Of a stretch of 5,773 nucleotides of DNA, positions 1 to 5,773 are shown in pieces. The notes under the pieces were generated by a model, which ran no database searches, was not told where the DNA came from, and saw only the letters and a list, made by a program, of their open reading frames with translations. Every line of letters starts with the position of its first letter. Position 1 is the first letter of the stretch. This DNA comes from an uncultured Phycisphaerae bacterium (GTDB lineage Bacteria; Planctomycetota; Phycisphaerae; Phycisphaerales; SM1A02), in assembly GCA_937899935.1 (NCBI GenBank), contig CALCOW010000121.1, forward strand, positions 1 to 5,773, written 5' to 3'. The translations under genes were made by a program, and so were the position numbers.

Positions 1-294
1 GGAAAATTTACTATCACTAGCCAGTGATAAAACGTGTTTCATCGACGATCACTGAAACAAAGTTTTGAATAACGGTTCTAGGTGGATTTGGAGGCTCGTC
101 AATTTGGCCAGCCAACATTCACTTAGAACCGTTTTCTATCTAACTGTTTGGTTCAAACAGAGGAGTGGCTACATTGGATATATTCCAAGGGAGTAGACCC
201 CCAGAGTAAATGAGGCCTATAGTTCTCGGAACTTCGATCAAACATCACATATTGGTTGCACAACACCCCTGAATCGTCTGATAGACTTCCTCTA
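1..294. other. Non-coding leader region rich in short palindromes
   Basis: No convincing gene is seen before the His-rich protein. The stretch holds several perfect short dyads: TATCACT/AGTGATA (12-18 and 23-29, 4-base loop), TGTTTCA/TGAAACA (35-41 and 53-59), CTGTTTG/CAAACAG (144-150 and 154-160, 3-base loop), TTGGA/TCCAA (174-178 and 184-188) and AGTTC/GAACT (221-225 and 229-233), besides the long palindrome at 71-133 listed separately. TATATT at 179-184 could be a -10 box, but no matching -35 lies 16-19 bases upstream. The region must contain the end of an upstream unit, the promoter of the first gene, or both; which part does what cannot be decided by reading. Confidence 0.6.
71..133. repeat. 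Long imperfect inverted repeat, possible terminator or structured element
   Basis: The outer arms 71-80 (AACGGTTCTA) and 124-133 (TAGAACCGTT) are perfectly complementary. Pairing continues inward to 87/117 with two G-T pairs, then after a single bulged base (116) 88-91 pairs with 112-115, and 93-95 pairs with 107-109. About 24 pairs therefore fold nearly the whole 63 nt into one hairpin. On the + strand it is followed by a T-rich stretch (132-142, seven T in the first ten bases), so it could be a rho-independent terminator of a gene to the left of the window. Other options are a structured RNA or a cruciform protein-binding site. Confidence 0.55.
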
Positions 295-774
295 ATGACT
301 CCAAGACCGACTATTCTGATTCTTTTGACCGCTATCGCCCTACAAGGGATGTTTGGTGGTCTTCGAGACAGTGTGGTGATCTGTCTTGGTGGCGGCCATG
401 TACATGAATCAACAGAAGTCGTAGAGCAATGCGAAACAGAGTGCTCCGGCCATTCACATCACGACCATCACGCTCACCACACACACCACACACACCACAC
501 ACATCGAAACGAGGGGCCTGCGCCCACGCCAACAGATGGCGATCAAGGCGGGGGTTGCTGTACTGACATTGAACTGCCACTTGTTGTGCTGCTTACGAAC
601 CAGCGTACCTCAGAGAACGACATCGCAGACTTTCCACCACTGCCTACGATCATGACCCTGACCCAGGCCGCACAAGAGAACTTTTCTCTGAGGGAGCACG
701 AGGCGATCTTCAAGGAAGATCCTGGTGGCTTACATCGCCTTGCTCTTATCAAATCAACGCGACTGATCATCTAA
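295..774 (+). CDS. Small secreted histidine-rich protein, putative periplasmic metal binder
   Basis: The protein has 159 residues from ATG 295 and is not a family I can name. An alternative TTG start at 256 adds 13 polar residues; I prefer ATG because a signal-like segment follows directly (MTPRP, then hydrophobic residues 7-16, ILILLTAIAL). Neither start has a clear Shine-Dalgarno site. The mature part has CLGGGHVH (C30, H35, H37), C46 and C50, then a tract at 53-70 with 12 histidines in 18 residues, built partly from HHT repeats. A Pro/Gly-rich linker leads to the pair C88-C89 in CC-T-D-I-E-L-P. The remaining 65 residues have no recognised motif. His clusters with spaced Cys suggest binding of Zn, Ni, Co or Cu. 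Position on the same strand 85 bases before a metal efflux operon supports a chaperone, buffer or sensor role. The skeleton resembles small secreted hypothetical proteins that I associate with Planctomycetota; that is recollection. Confidence 0.75.
   Translation: MTPRPTILILLTAIALQGMFGGLRDSVVICLGGGHVHESTEVVEQCETECSGHSHHDHHAHHTHHTHHTHRNEGPAPTPTDGDQGGGCCTDIELPLVVLLTNQRTSENDIADFPPLPTIMTLTQAAQENFSLREHEAIFKEDPGGLHRLALIKSTRLII
475..504 (+). repeat. Nine-base tandem repeat coding for HHT
   Basis: Three perfect copies of CACCACACA (475-483, 484-492, 493-501) are followed by a partial copy CAT. The unit is in frame and encodes His-His-Thr, so gain or loss of a unit changes the length of the histidine tract without a frameshift. 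Confidence 0.9.
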
Positions 775-778
775 ATTG

Positions 779-797
779 AGACAAATAACAATTGTCT
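779..797. promoter_or_regulatory. Operator-like dyad AGACAA-N7-TTGTCT, upstream copy
   Basis: AGACAA (779-784) and TTGTCT (792-797) are perfectly complementary around 7 bases. The core GACAA-N7-TTGTC recurs with the same spacing at 843-859, 63 bp away. It begins 5 bases after the stop codon of the His-rich gene. No T-run follows, so a terminator is unlikely. Binding by a dimeric regulator is inferred from symmetry and recurrence; no known metal-regulator consensus was matched. Confidence 0.5.
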
Positions 798-804
798 GAT
801 CTTG

Positions 805-816
805 TGGCATTTGCCA
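805..816. promoter_or_regulatory. Short dyad TGGCA-TT-TGCCA, possible promoter overlap
   Basis: A perfect 5-base dyad lies between the two GACAA palindromes. Its right half overlaps TTGCCA (811-816), which differs by one base from the -35 consensus TTGACA, and TTTGAT (835-840) lies 18 bases further on as a weak -10 (four of six matches). If this is the promoter, transcription would begin near 847, inside the second GACAA dyad. Weak evidence. Confidence 0.25.
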
Positions 817-842
817 TGCGGTCGATCTGTAGTTTTGATTTT

Positions 843-859
843 GACAAGAGAGACTTGTC
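843..859. promoter_or_regulatory. Operator-like dyad GACAA-N7-TTGTC abutting the OMF start codon
   Basis: GACAA (843-847) and TTGTC (855-859) repeat the core of the dyad at 779-797 with the same 7-base spacing. Here the dyad extends inward by one pair (GACAAG/CTTGTC, 5-base loop). It ends on the base before the TTG start of the outer membrane factor, and the purine-rich ribosome-binding stretch (846-853) lies mostly within it. It could act as a DNA operator, as an mRNA hairpin that hides the ribosome site, or both. Confidence 0.5.
846..853 (+). promoter_or_regulatory. Purine-rich ribosome binding site for the OMF gene
   Basis: AAGAGAGA lies 6 bases before TTG 860. It is the only Shine-Dalgarno-like stretch near the start. 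An in-frame TGA at 842-844 rules out any start further upstream, and between it and 860 there is no other ATG, GTG or TTG codon in frame. Confidence 0.5.
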
Positions 860-2290
860 TTGAGTCGATTGCTCTATTCGATATTGTCGTGTTTTTGGTG
901 TCTATCAATACACCTACTTTGTACATGCGCTCTATTAATTGGCTGCCAATCATATGAGCGTGTGCCTATCGATCTGAATGCCTATGAAGAACGATTCGAT
1001 GCCAGACTCTTTGATGTTGAACCCGTGTCTAAATTCGCCAAGCAACTCAGCGATTCTAGCTCAGAGTTACCATCACAATTTGATTTGAAAGATGGCATCT
1101 CGTGTGCGGAAGCTGAAGTACTCGCCCTTTTCTACAACCCCGATCTTCGTATCGCTCGACTTGAAGCGGGTGTGGCCCTCGCAACGCGAGAAACCGCTGG
1201 ACTCTGGGAAGACCCGATTTTCGGTTTTGACGGCGCCCGAGTATTTTCACCCAACTTAATTCTCGAATATGGATTCATGTTTGGCCTCACCATACCGATT
1301 TCCGGAAGACTGGAAGTCGAAAAAGACCTTGCCAGTGCCGCATATGAAGCCGAGTTACACACGATAGCTGATCTTGAGTGGCGAACCCGTGCGAAAGTGC
1401 GTCGCCAATGGTCAATATGGACCGCCGCTCAAGCGCAGTCAGAGTTACTAGCAGAGACCCTCGAAGAACTTGAGCGAATTGATGTTATTGCAGATCATCT
1501 TGAATCGAGTGGTGAACTTAATAGAGTTCAGAGACGCTTATTCCGCATACAAGTTGCAGATATGTATGTACAAGTTAGCGCGGTTGATCTAGAGCTGATT
1601 GAATCCGAGATAGCACTGCTCGAGTTGATTGGACTTCCGACTGAAGCTTTGATTTTCATGACGCCAGGATTTCCGAAACTCACACCACCAAGAGTCAATG
1701 ATGTCACGGCAAGATTAATTGACTCCAATACAACTCTGGCGATCTACTTTGCTAGATATCAAACGGCTGAAGATTCACTTCGGCTTGAAATTACAAAGCA
1801 GTTCCCTGACATTGTGATTGGATCTGGTTATGGCACCCAATTTAACGATCAACGAGTTATGTTTGGGCTCTCCGTACCACTCCCTATACTCAATGCCAAT
1901 CGTGCGCCTATTGCCAGAGCGCATGCCCAAAGGGAAGTGGCCCGCGCGAAGGCAGAAACAACCTTTTCGGAACTAACTCAGCAACTGTCTGCTGCCGAAT
2001 ATTCACTGAATCTAAAACGTCAGCAGAGAGATCGCTATGCGGAAGAAATCATTCCACTATTAGCAGCACAGGCTCAGGACATTCAGCGTATTGCATCACT
2101 TGGAGAGTTGGATATGTTTGTCTTACTAGAAACGGTTAATAAAACATTGCAGACAAAGCAGCAGCTCATCAGATTGCGAGTCGAAGAGCTTGATGCCGCG
2201 ATCACCGTGGTGCAGATCCTAGGACCGAACCATCAATTCGATCACAACACGACAGACCGTCATACGGTAGCGCCTGGAGACAATCCATGA
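860..2290 (+). CDS. CzcC-like outer membrane factor lipoprotein (TolC/OEP family)
   Basis: This 476-residue protein should trimerise into the outer-membrane and periplasmic duct through which the efflux complex releases metal. It starts at TTG 860. A lipoprotein signal (R3, hydrophobic stretch, lipobox L-I-G-C) puts the lipidated cysteine at C29. Two OEP repeats follow, roughly 82-260 and 280-455. Each has the family pattern of an early Asn-Pro-type helix (FYNPDLR near 91-97), a glycine-rich beta segment ending in a proline strand (MFGLTIPIS near 140-148; MFGLSVPLPILNANRAPI near 334-351) and long Gln/Glu/Ala-rich helices. The repeat pair and the P-I-L-N-x-N-R-A-P-I-A stretch are typical of CzcC/CusC-like OMFs, and the length is near that usual for the family. 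The tail after 455 carries H458, H462 and H468. The signal peptide is odd in having C11, C14, C21 and C23 before C29. The stop overlaps the adaptor start by 4 bases. Family assignment is secure; the exact subgroup is not. Confidence 0.9.
   Translation: MSRLLYSILSCFWCLSIHLLCTCALLIGCQSYERVPIDLNAYEERFDARLFDVEPVSKFAKQLSDSSSELPSQFDLKDGISCAEAEVLALFYNPDLRIARLEAGVALATRETAGLWEDPIFGFDGARVFSPNLILEYGFMFGLTIPISGRLEVEKDLASAAYEAELHTIADLEWRTRAKVRRQWSIWTAAQAQSELLAETLEELERIDVIADHLESSGELNRVQRRLFRIQVADMYVQVSAVDLELIESEIALLELIGLPTEALIFMTPGFPKLTPPRVNDVTARLIDSNTTLAIYFARYQTAEDSLRLEITKQFPDIVIGSGYGTQFNDQRVMFGLSVPLPILNANRAPIARAHAQREVARAKAETTFSELTQQLSAAEYSLNLKRQQRDRYAEEIIPLLAAQAQDIQRIASLGELDMFVLLETVNKTLQTKQQLIRLRVEELDAAITVVQILGPNHQFDHNTTDRHTVAPGDNP
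2276..2280 (+). promoter_or_regulatory. Ribosome binding site for the adaptor gene
   Basis: GGAGA lies 6 bases before ATG 2287, inside the last codons of the OMF gene. Together with the ATGA stop-start overlap it points to translational coupling. Confidence 0.65.
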
Positions 2291-3741
2291 ACAATCTTCA
2301 GAGATATGTCAGCACGTTTTTTACATTCTGCATAGTGATCTTCATTTTGGTCGGATGTGGCACACGAGGTTCTGATCAAGCCCAACAAACTCAAAATGCA
2401 ACATCTGATGAGAAAACCGCTGCACCGAGCAATCGGATCGCGATACCACCAGCGGTGCGATCCAATCTGGGCATTACATTTGCCCAGGCAGAGCGCCGAC
2501 GCATTGAAAATACGCTGCGGGCGCCCGGCAAATTTGAATACCTCCCCACTGCCACGAGAGAATACCGAACAATGTTATCCGGGCGTATCGAGCTTCTTGT
2601 GACCCAGTTTGAAGTCGTCGAGATTGGTACGCCCCTCTATCGTATTGACTCGCCCAAATGGCGTGAAATACAACAGTCCATTGCGGAAGCAGACTCAGCG
2701 GTAATTCAATCTAAAACAACTCTTGCTACATTTGACCCCTTGTTTGCTGCGCATGAACGCCATGAAACAAGTCTGAAGAAGAGCGTTGATCTCTGGCAGG
2801 CGCGGGTCCGTAAGCTTGAGAAGCTACGTGCAGCCGGCGGTGGTACCATGACTGAACTGACCGCCGCACGGGCAGAGCTGGCGACGGCAGAAGCAGAACT
2901 TGCTGAGCTTGAAGAAACAGATGCCCAGCTTGAGGCTTCTCAAGCACAGACCAACGGCCAACTTAAAGCAGCTGAGGCACAGTTTGAATTTTCCATTGAC
3001 ACCGCTGCATCGCTTCTTGGCCAAACAAAAGCGGCTCTCGTGGCACCAACGAGCCAAGAAGTCAATGCACTTCCATTATGGCGCACCATCAGAACCATCG
3101 AAGTGCACTCTCTTACCGCAGGTGTTGTGGCATCGATAGACCTGACGAATGGTGCATGGGCTGATGAACAAACGAAAGTATTGACCGTCGTGCAGCCAAC
3201 ACGACTACGCTTTCATGCATCCGGCCTCCAGACTGATCTGGGTGTTCTGCGGGATGGACTTGAGGCTCGCATCGTACCACCAACCCCAACTGCTACTGGA
3301 ACCTCGGTGCCGTATGACAGCACTATGACTGGAATACTAAAACTCGGACTCACTGGTGATCCGAATGAGCGAACGATCGATTTGTACGTCACACCAGAGC
3401 AGTTGGCTCCCTGGGCTCGATCAGGAGTATCAGCACAACTAGAAATTGTGACCGATGCAACGACGGCCCCTGAACTCTCAATCCCTCTCGCCTCCATACA
3501 ACGAGATGGCATGACGCCAGTGATTTTCAGGAGAGATCCAAATGATCCGAATGTTGCGATTCGACTTGAAGCGGATATTGGAATCGATGATGGACGCTGG
3601 GTCACTGTATTGAGTGGACTCAAAGATGGTGATGAAGTCGTACTCGATGGTGGTTTTCAGCTTCTATTGGCATCAAGTAGCACCATCCAGCAAGGTGGAC
3701 ACTTCCATGCCGATGGCACCTTCCATGAGGGAGAACACTAA
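2287..3741 (+). CDS. CzcB-like periplasmic adaptor lipoprotein (membrane fusion protein)
   Basis: This 484-residue adaptor should join the inner membrane RND pump to the outer membrane factor. The N-terminus is a lipoprotein signal with lipobox L-V-G-C, giving lipidated C24, then a polar linker to about 50. Visible layout: first half of the barrel-sandwich (lipoyl-like) domain about 95-122, an alpha-helical coiled-coil hairpin about 124-250, the second sandwich half about 270-304, a beta-barrel about 305-390, and a membrane-proximal domain to about 470. The hairpin turn near 173-196 (R-V-R-K-L-E-K-L-R-A-A-G-G-G-T-M-T-E-L) resembles the adaptor tip that contacts the OMF. The last 15 residues, GGHFHADGTFHEGEH, have H472, H474, H480 and H484 and probably bind metal. 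Residues 25-95 contain no methionine, so the N-terminal methionine copper site of CusB is absent. The gene overlaps the OMF by 4 bases and ends 3 bases before the pump. Metal specificity is not fixed by the sequence. Confidence 0.92.
   Translation: MNNLQRYVSTFFTFCIVIFILVGCGTRGSDQAQQTQNATSDEKTAAPSNRIAIPPAVRSNLGITFAQAERRRIENTLRAPGKFEYLPTATREYRTMLSGRIELLVTQFEVVEIGTPLYRIDSPKWREIQQSIAEADSAVIQSKTTLATFDPLFAAHERHETSLKKSVDLWQARVRKLEKLRAAGGGTMTELTAARAELATAEAELAELEETDAQLEASQAQTNGQLKAAEAQFEFSIDTAASLLGQTKAALVAPTSQEVNALPLWRTIRTIEVHSLTAGVVASIDLTNGAWADEQTKVLTVVQPTRLRFHASGLQTDLGVLRDGLEARIVPPTPTATGTSVPYDSTMTGILKLGLTGDPNERTIDLYVTPEQLAPWARSGVSAQLEIVTDATTAPELSIPLASIQRDGMTPVIFRRDPNDPNVAIRLEADIGIDDGRWVTVLSGLKDGDEVVLDGGFQLLLASSSTIQQGGHFHADGTFHEGEH
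3728..3733 (+). promoter_or_regulatory. Ribosome binding site for the RND pump gene
   Basis: AGGGAG lies 11 bases before ATG 3745, within the last codons of the adaptor gene. The spacing is a little long, but no other candidate is near. Confidence 0.55.
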
Positions 3742-3744
3742 CTG

Positions 3745-5773
3745 ATGCTAAAGGCACTCATAGCCTTTTCGCTGCGATACGCTTCACTAGTCGTGATCGC
3801 GGCGATCTTGATCACGGGTTACGCAGCTTGGCGCCTACCTCAGATGGCCGTTGATGTGTTTCCCGAACTGAATGCCCCTACGGTCATCATCATGGGAGAG
3901 GCTGGTGGCTTGGCTGCCGATGAAGTTGAGCAGTACGTTACCTTCCCAATTGAATCTGCCGTAAATGGAATGAGTGGCGTCCGTCGTGTTCGTAGTGCCA
4001 GCGCCATTGGGTTATCGATTGTTTGGGTTGATCTTGATTGGGGTGCAAATCTCTACGATGCGCGACAACTTGTTTCAGAGCGACTCGCCACAGTCAGAGA
4101 AACCCTTCCCCCCAACATCGACCCTTTCATCATGCCAATCACTTCGATTGCAGGCGAGATTATGCTGGTTTCGTTGTCCTCCCCCACCGGCGAGATCAGT
4201 CCGCTTCAACTACGTGCCTATGCCGAGTTTGATCTGCGTAACAAAGTTCTGGCAGTACCGGGCGTGGCCCAGGTCGTTGCGATTGGTGGCGAACTGCCCG
4301 AATATCAAGTGAATGTCGACCAGGAACGACTTCGTCTTTATGGCCTGACCATCTCAGATGTTGTTGAAGCAGCTGGTGGCGCCCATAGCACGGCGAGTGC
4401 TGGCTACCTAACAAACGTCGGGAATATGGAAATTCCAATTCGCCAACAAAGTCGTGTGACCAGCGCCAGGGACATTGCTGAAACAATCATCAAGTATCAC
4501 GATGGAGTCCCTGTGACCATTGGTCAAGTGGCTGATGTTCGGCTCGGACCTGCACCTAAGAGAGGCGAAGCATCTGAGAGAGGCGTTCCGGCAGTCATTG
4601 TTTCAATACAAAAATCGCCTGGAACAAATACGCTTGCACTCACAAGTGAAGTTGATGATTTGCTCACACAGCTTGAGATGAACCTTCCACAGGGAATGAT
4701 TCTTAATCGTAATGTTTTTAGACAATCTAACTTCATTGATCGAGCTGTAGGAAATGTCACCAAGGTACTGATTGAAGCGGTCATCGTTGTCGCCATCGTG
4801 CTTATTCTCTTTCTTATGAATGTTCGTACGACACTCATTACCTTGACAGCCATCCCTGTTTCATTGGCTGTCGGGTTACTTGTGATGGACAGTCTAGGCA
4901 TGGGCCTCAATGTCATGGCTTTAGGAGGCCTTGCTATCGCCATTGGCGTGTTGGTTGATGACGCCATTATTGATGTGGAAAATGTGTTCCGCCGACTCAA
5001 ACAGAACACGGCCCTACCAGAGCATCTCCAGCGCCGCTTCACGCAAGTAATCTTTGATGCAAGCAATGAAATTCGTCCAGCGATGGTCTTTGCCACCATC
5101 ATCATTGTGATGGTTTTCTTACCACTTCTTTTTCTTCAAGGCATAGAGGGACGTTTCTTTCGGCCACTGGCTCTGACCTATATGGTGTCTATTCTCGCGT
5201 CATTATTGGTGGCACTTACGCTCACACCAGCACTCTGCAAGATCCTTCTCAAAGGTGGGCGTGACTTCAAACACCAAGGTGAGTCGTGGCTCATTCGCAT
5301 CGTGAAGAAGCTTTACCAACCTCTCTTGGACTTGGCACTTCGCTTACGAATATGGGTACTGGGCTGTGCTGGACTTGCTATCGTGGCAAGTCTAGTGCTC
5401 GCCAGCACATTTGGATCTTCATTTCTACCTTCTTTTAATGAGGGTACATTTACGGTCTTTCTCTTTTCACCACCAGGCACTTCCCTTGTTGAGAGCAATC
5501 GCCTTGCAAGTCAAGTCGAAAAGCAACTGGCACAAATTGAGGGTGTCCAGACGGTGGCCAGACGAACCGGTCGTGCTGAACGAGATGAGCATGCCGAGCC
5601 TGTCAGTAGCTCTGAGATTGAGGTCACCATGCTACCGGATAGTGATCAACAGACGGTGCGCACCAAAATTGATGAGGTCTTGGCAGCTATTCCTGGCATT
5701 ACCACGATGGTTGGACAGCCCATCGAACATCGATTGAGCCACCTTCTTTCTGGAACACCAGCGGCCATTGCCA
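3745..5773 (+). CDS. CzcA/CusA-like heavy-metal efflux RND pump, 3' end outside window
   Basis: The first 676 residues are present; family members usually have about 1,030-1,060. The pump exports metal using the proton gradient and works as a trimer in the inner membrane. TM1 is about 8-30, followed by the family signature D-V-F-P-E-L-N-A-P-T-V (37-47), G-L-A-A-D-E-V-E (55-62), P-I-E-x-A-V-N-G (68-75) and the R-S-x-S-x-x-G-L-S stretch (83-91). TM2-TM6 fall at about 338-500 and TM7 at about 536-556; residues 557-676 begin the second periplasmic domain. TM4 reads A-I-G-x3-D405-D406-A-I-I-D410-V-E412-N413. D405 aligns with the essential proton-relay aspartate of CusA and CzcA (CzcA D408), but the D of the CzcA DFG motif is Ala. 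CusA copper ligands M573, M623 and M672 align with F572, S622 and H666, while R669 and E625 match R663 and E624. Substrate is probably not Cu(I)/Ag(I); Zn, Co, Ni, Cd or another ion is possible. Start ATG 3745 follows the adaptor stop by 3 bases. Confidence 0.93.
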   Translation, partial: MLKALIAFSLRYASLVVIAAILITGYAAWRLPQMAVDVFPELNAPTVIIMGEAGGLAADEVEQYVTFPIESAVNGMSGVRRVRSASAIGLSIVWVDLDWGANLYDARQLVSERLATVRETLPPNIDPFIMPITSIAGEIMLVSLSSPTGEISPLQLRAYAEFDLRNKVLAVPGVAQVVAIGGELPEYQVNVDQERLRLYGLTISDVVEAAGGAHSTASAGYLTNVGNMEIPIRQQSRVTSARDIAETIIKYHDGVPVTIGQVADVRLGPAPKRGEASERGVPAVIVSIQKSPGTNTLALTSEVDDLLTQLEMNLPQGMILNRNVFRQSNFIDRAVGNVTKVLIEAVIVVAIVLILFLMNVRTTLITLTAIPVSLAVGLLVMDSLGMGLNVMALGGLAIAIGVLVDDAIIDVENVFRRLKQNTALPEHLQRRFTQVIFDASNEIRPAMVFATIIIVMVFLPLLFLQGIEGRFFRPLALTYMVSILASLLVALTLTPALCKILLKGGRDFKHQGESWLIRIVKKLYQPLLDLALRLRIWVLGCAGLAIVASLVLASTFGSSFLPSFNEGTFTVFLFSPPGTSLVESNRLASQVEKQLAQIEGVQTVARRTGRAERDEHAEPVSSSEIEVTMLPDSDQQTVRTKIDEVLAAIPGITTMVGQPIEHRLSHLLSGTPAAIA

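Noticed and set aside
68..136. Integron attC site in the long palindrome
   Set aside because: The ends have AAC and GTT, but the flanking bases do not fit RYYYAAC/GTTRRRY and do not pair with each other; no integrase or cassette layout is visible.
210..272. 20-codon upstream reading frame from ATG 210 as a leader peptide
   Set aside because: Its best purine-rich site (AGGGAG, 188-193) is 16 bases away, and a frame this short is expected by chance.
475..504. CRISPR-like or transposon repeat
   Set aside because: The repeat is a 9-base in-frame coding unit with no spacers; no transposase or terminal repeats lie nearby.
779..797. Terminator after the His-rich gene
   Set aside because: The stem is short and AT-rich, and no run of T follows it.
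841..877. Promoter with perfect -35 TTGACA at 841-846
   Set aside because: No acceptable -10 occurs 16-19 bases downstream (the nearest, TCTATT at 872-877, is 25 bases away), and transcription would begin inside the OMF gene.
3213..3623. 136-codon open frame on the minus strand
   Set aside because: It is antisense to the adaptor beta-barrel and membrane-proximal domains and shows no motif; treated as a shadow frame.
4524..5105. 193-codon open frame on the minus strand
   Set aside because: It lies wholly inside the well-conserved RND pump on the + strand; its translation is low-complexity Ser/Thr/Met-rich with no recognisable domain.

Overview
The window holds the start of a heavy-metal efflux locus, with every gene on the + strand. 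In order it has about 250 bases of palindrome-rich non-coding DNA, a small secreted histidine-rich protein (295-774), an 85-base gap with two matching operator-like palindromes, and a tripartite HME-RND efflux operon: a CzcC-like outer membrane factor (860-2290), a CzcB-like lipoprotein adaptor (2287-3741) and a CzcA/CusA-like inner membrane pump (3745 to the window end, cut off after about two thirds of its length).

The host is a Gram-negative-type bacterium, since an outer membrane factor, a periplasmic adaptor and two lipoproteins are encoded. By eye, base composition is balanced. The skeleton of the small protein (CLGGGH, spaced cysteines, then CC-x-D near a D-I-E-L-P stretch) recalls small secreted hypothetical proteins of Planctomycetota, and TTG starts with weak Shine-Dalgarno sites would fit. 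That placement is recollection and inference, not proof.

The three efflux proteins should form a trans-envelope complex. The RND pump uses proton flow through TM4 acidic residues and takes metal from the periplasm or cytoplasm, the adaptor bridges it, and the OMF forms the exit duct. Tight packing (ATGA overlap, then a 3-base gap) indicates one transcript with coupled translation. The His-rich protein, with 12 histidines in 18 residues, probably binds metal in the periplasm upstream of or alongside the pump. The adaptor also ends in a His-rich tail.

The substrate cannot be read with certainty. The pump lacks the three copper-binding methionines of CusA and lacks the DFG motif of CzcA, having instead AIG-x3-DD-A-x2-D-x-EN in TM4. 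The abundant histidine in the partners favours a divalent ion such as Zn, Co, Ni or Cd, or Cu(II), over Cu(I)/Ag(I).

The least explained signals are two copies of GACAA-N7-TTGTC exactly 63 bp apart before the OMF gene, the second touching its start codon, and a 63-nt nearly self-complementary element at 71-133. No mobile element, CRISPR array, tRNA or rRNA was seen.
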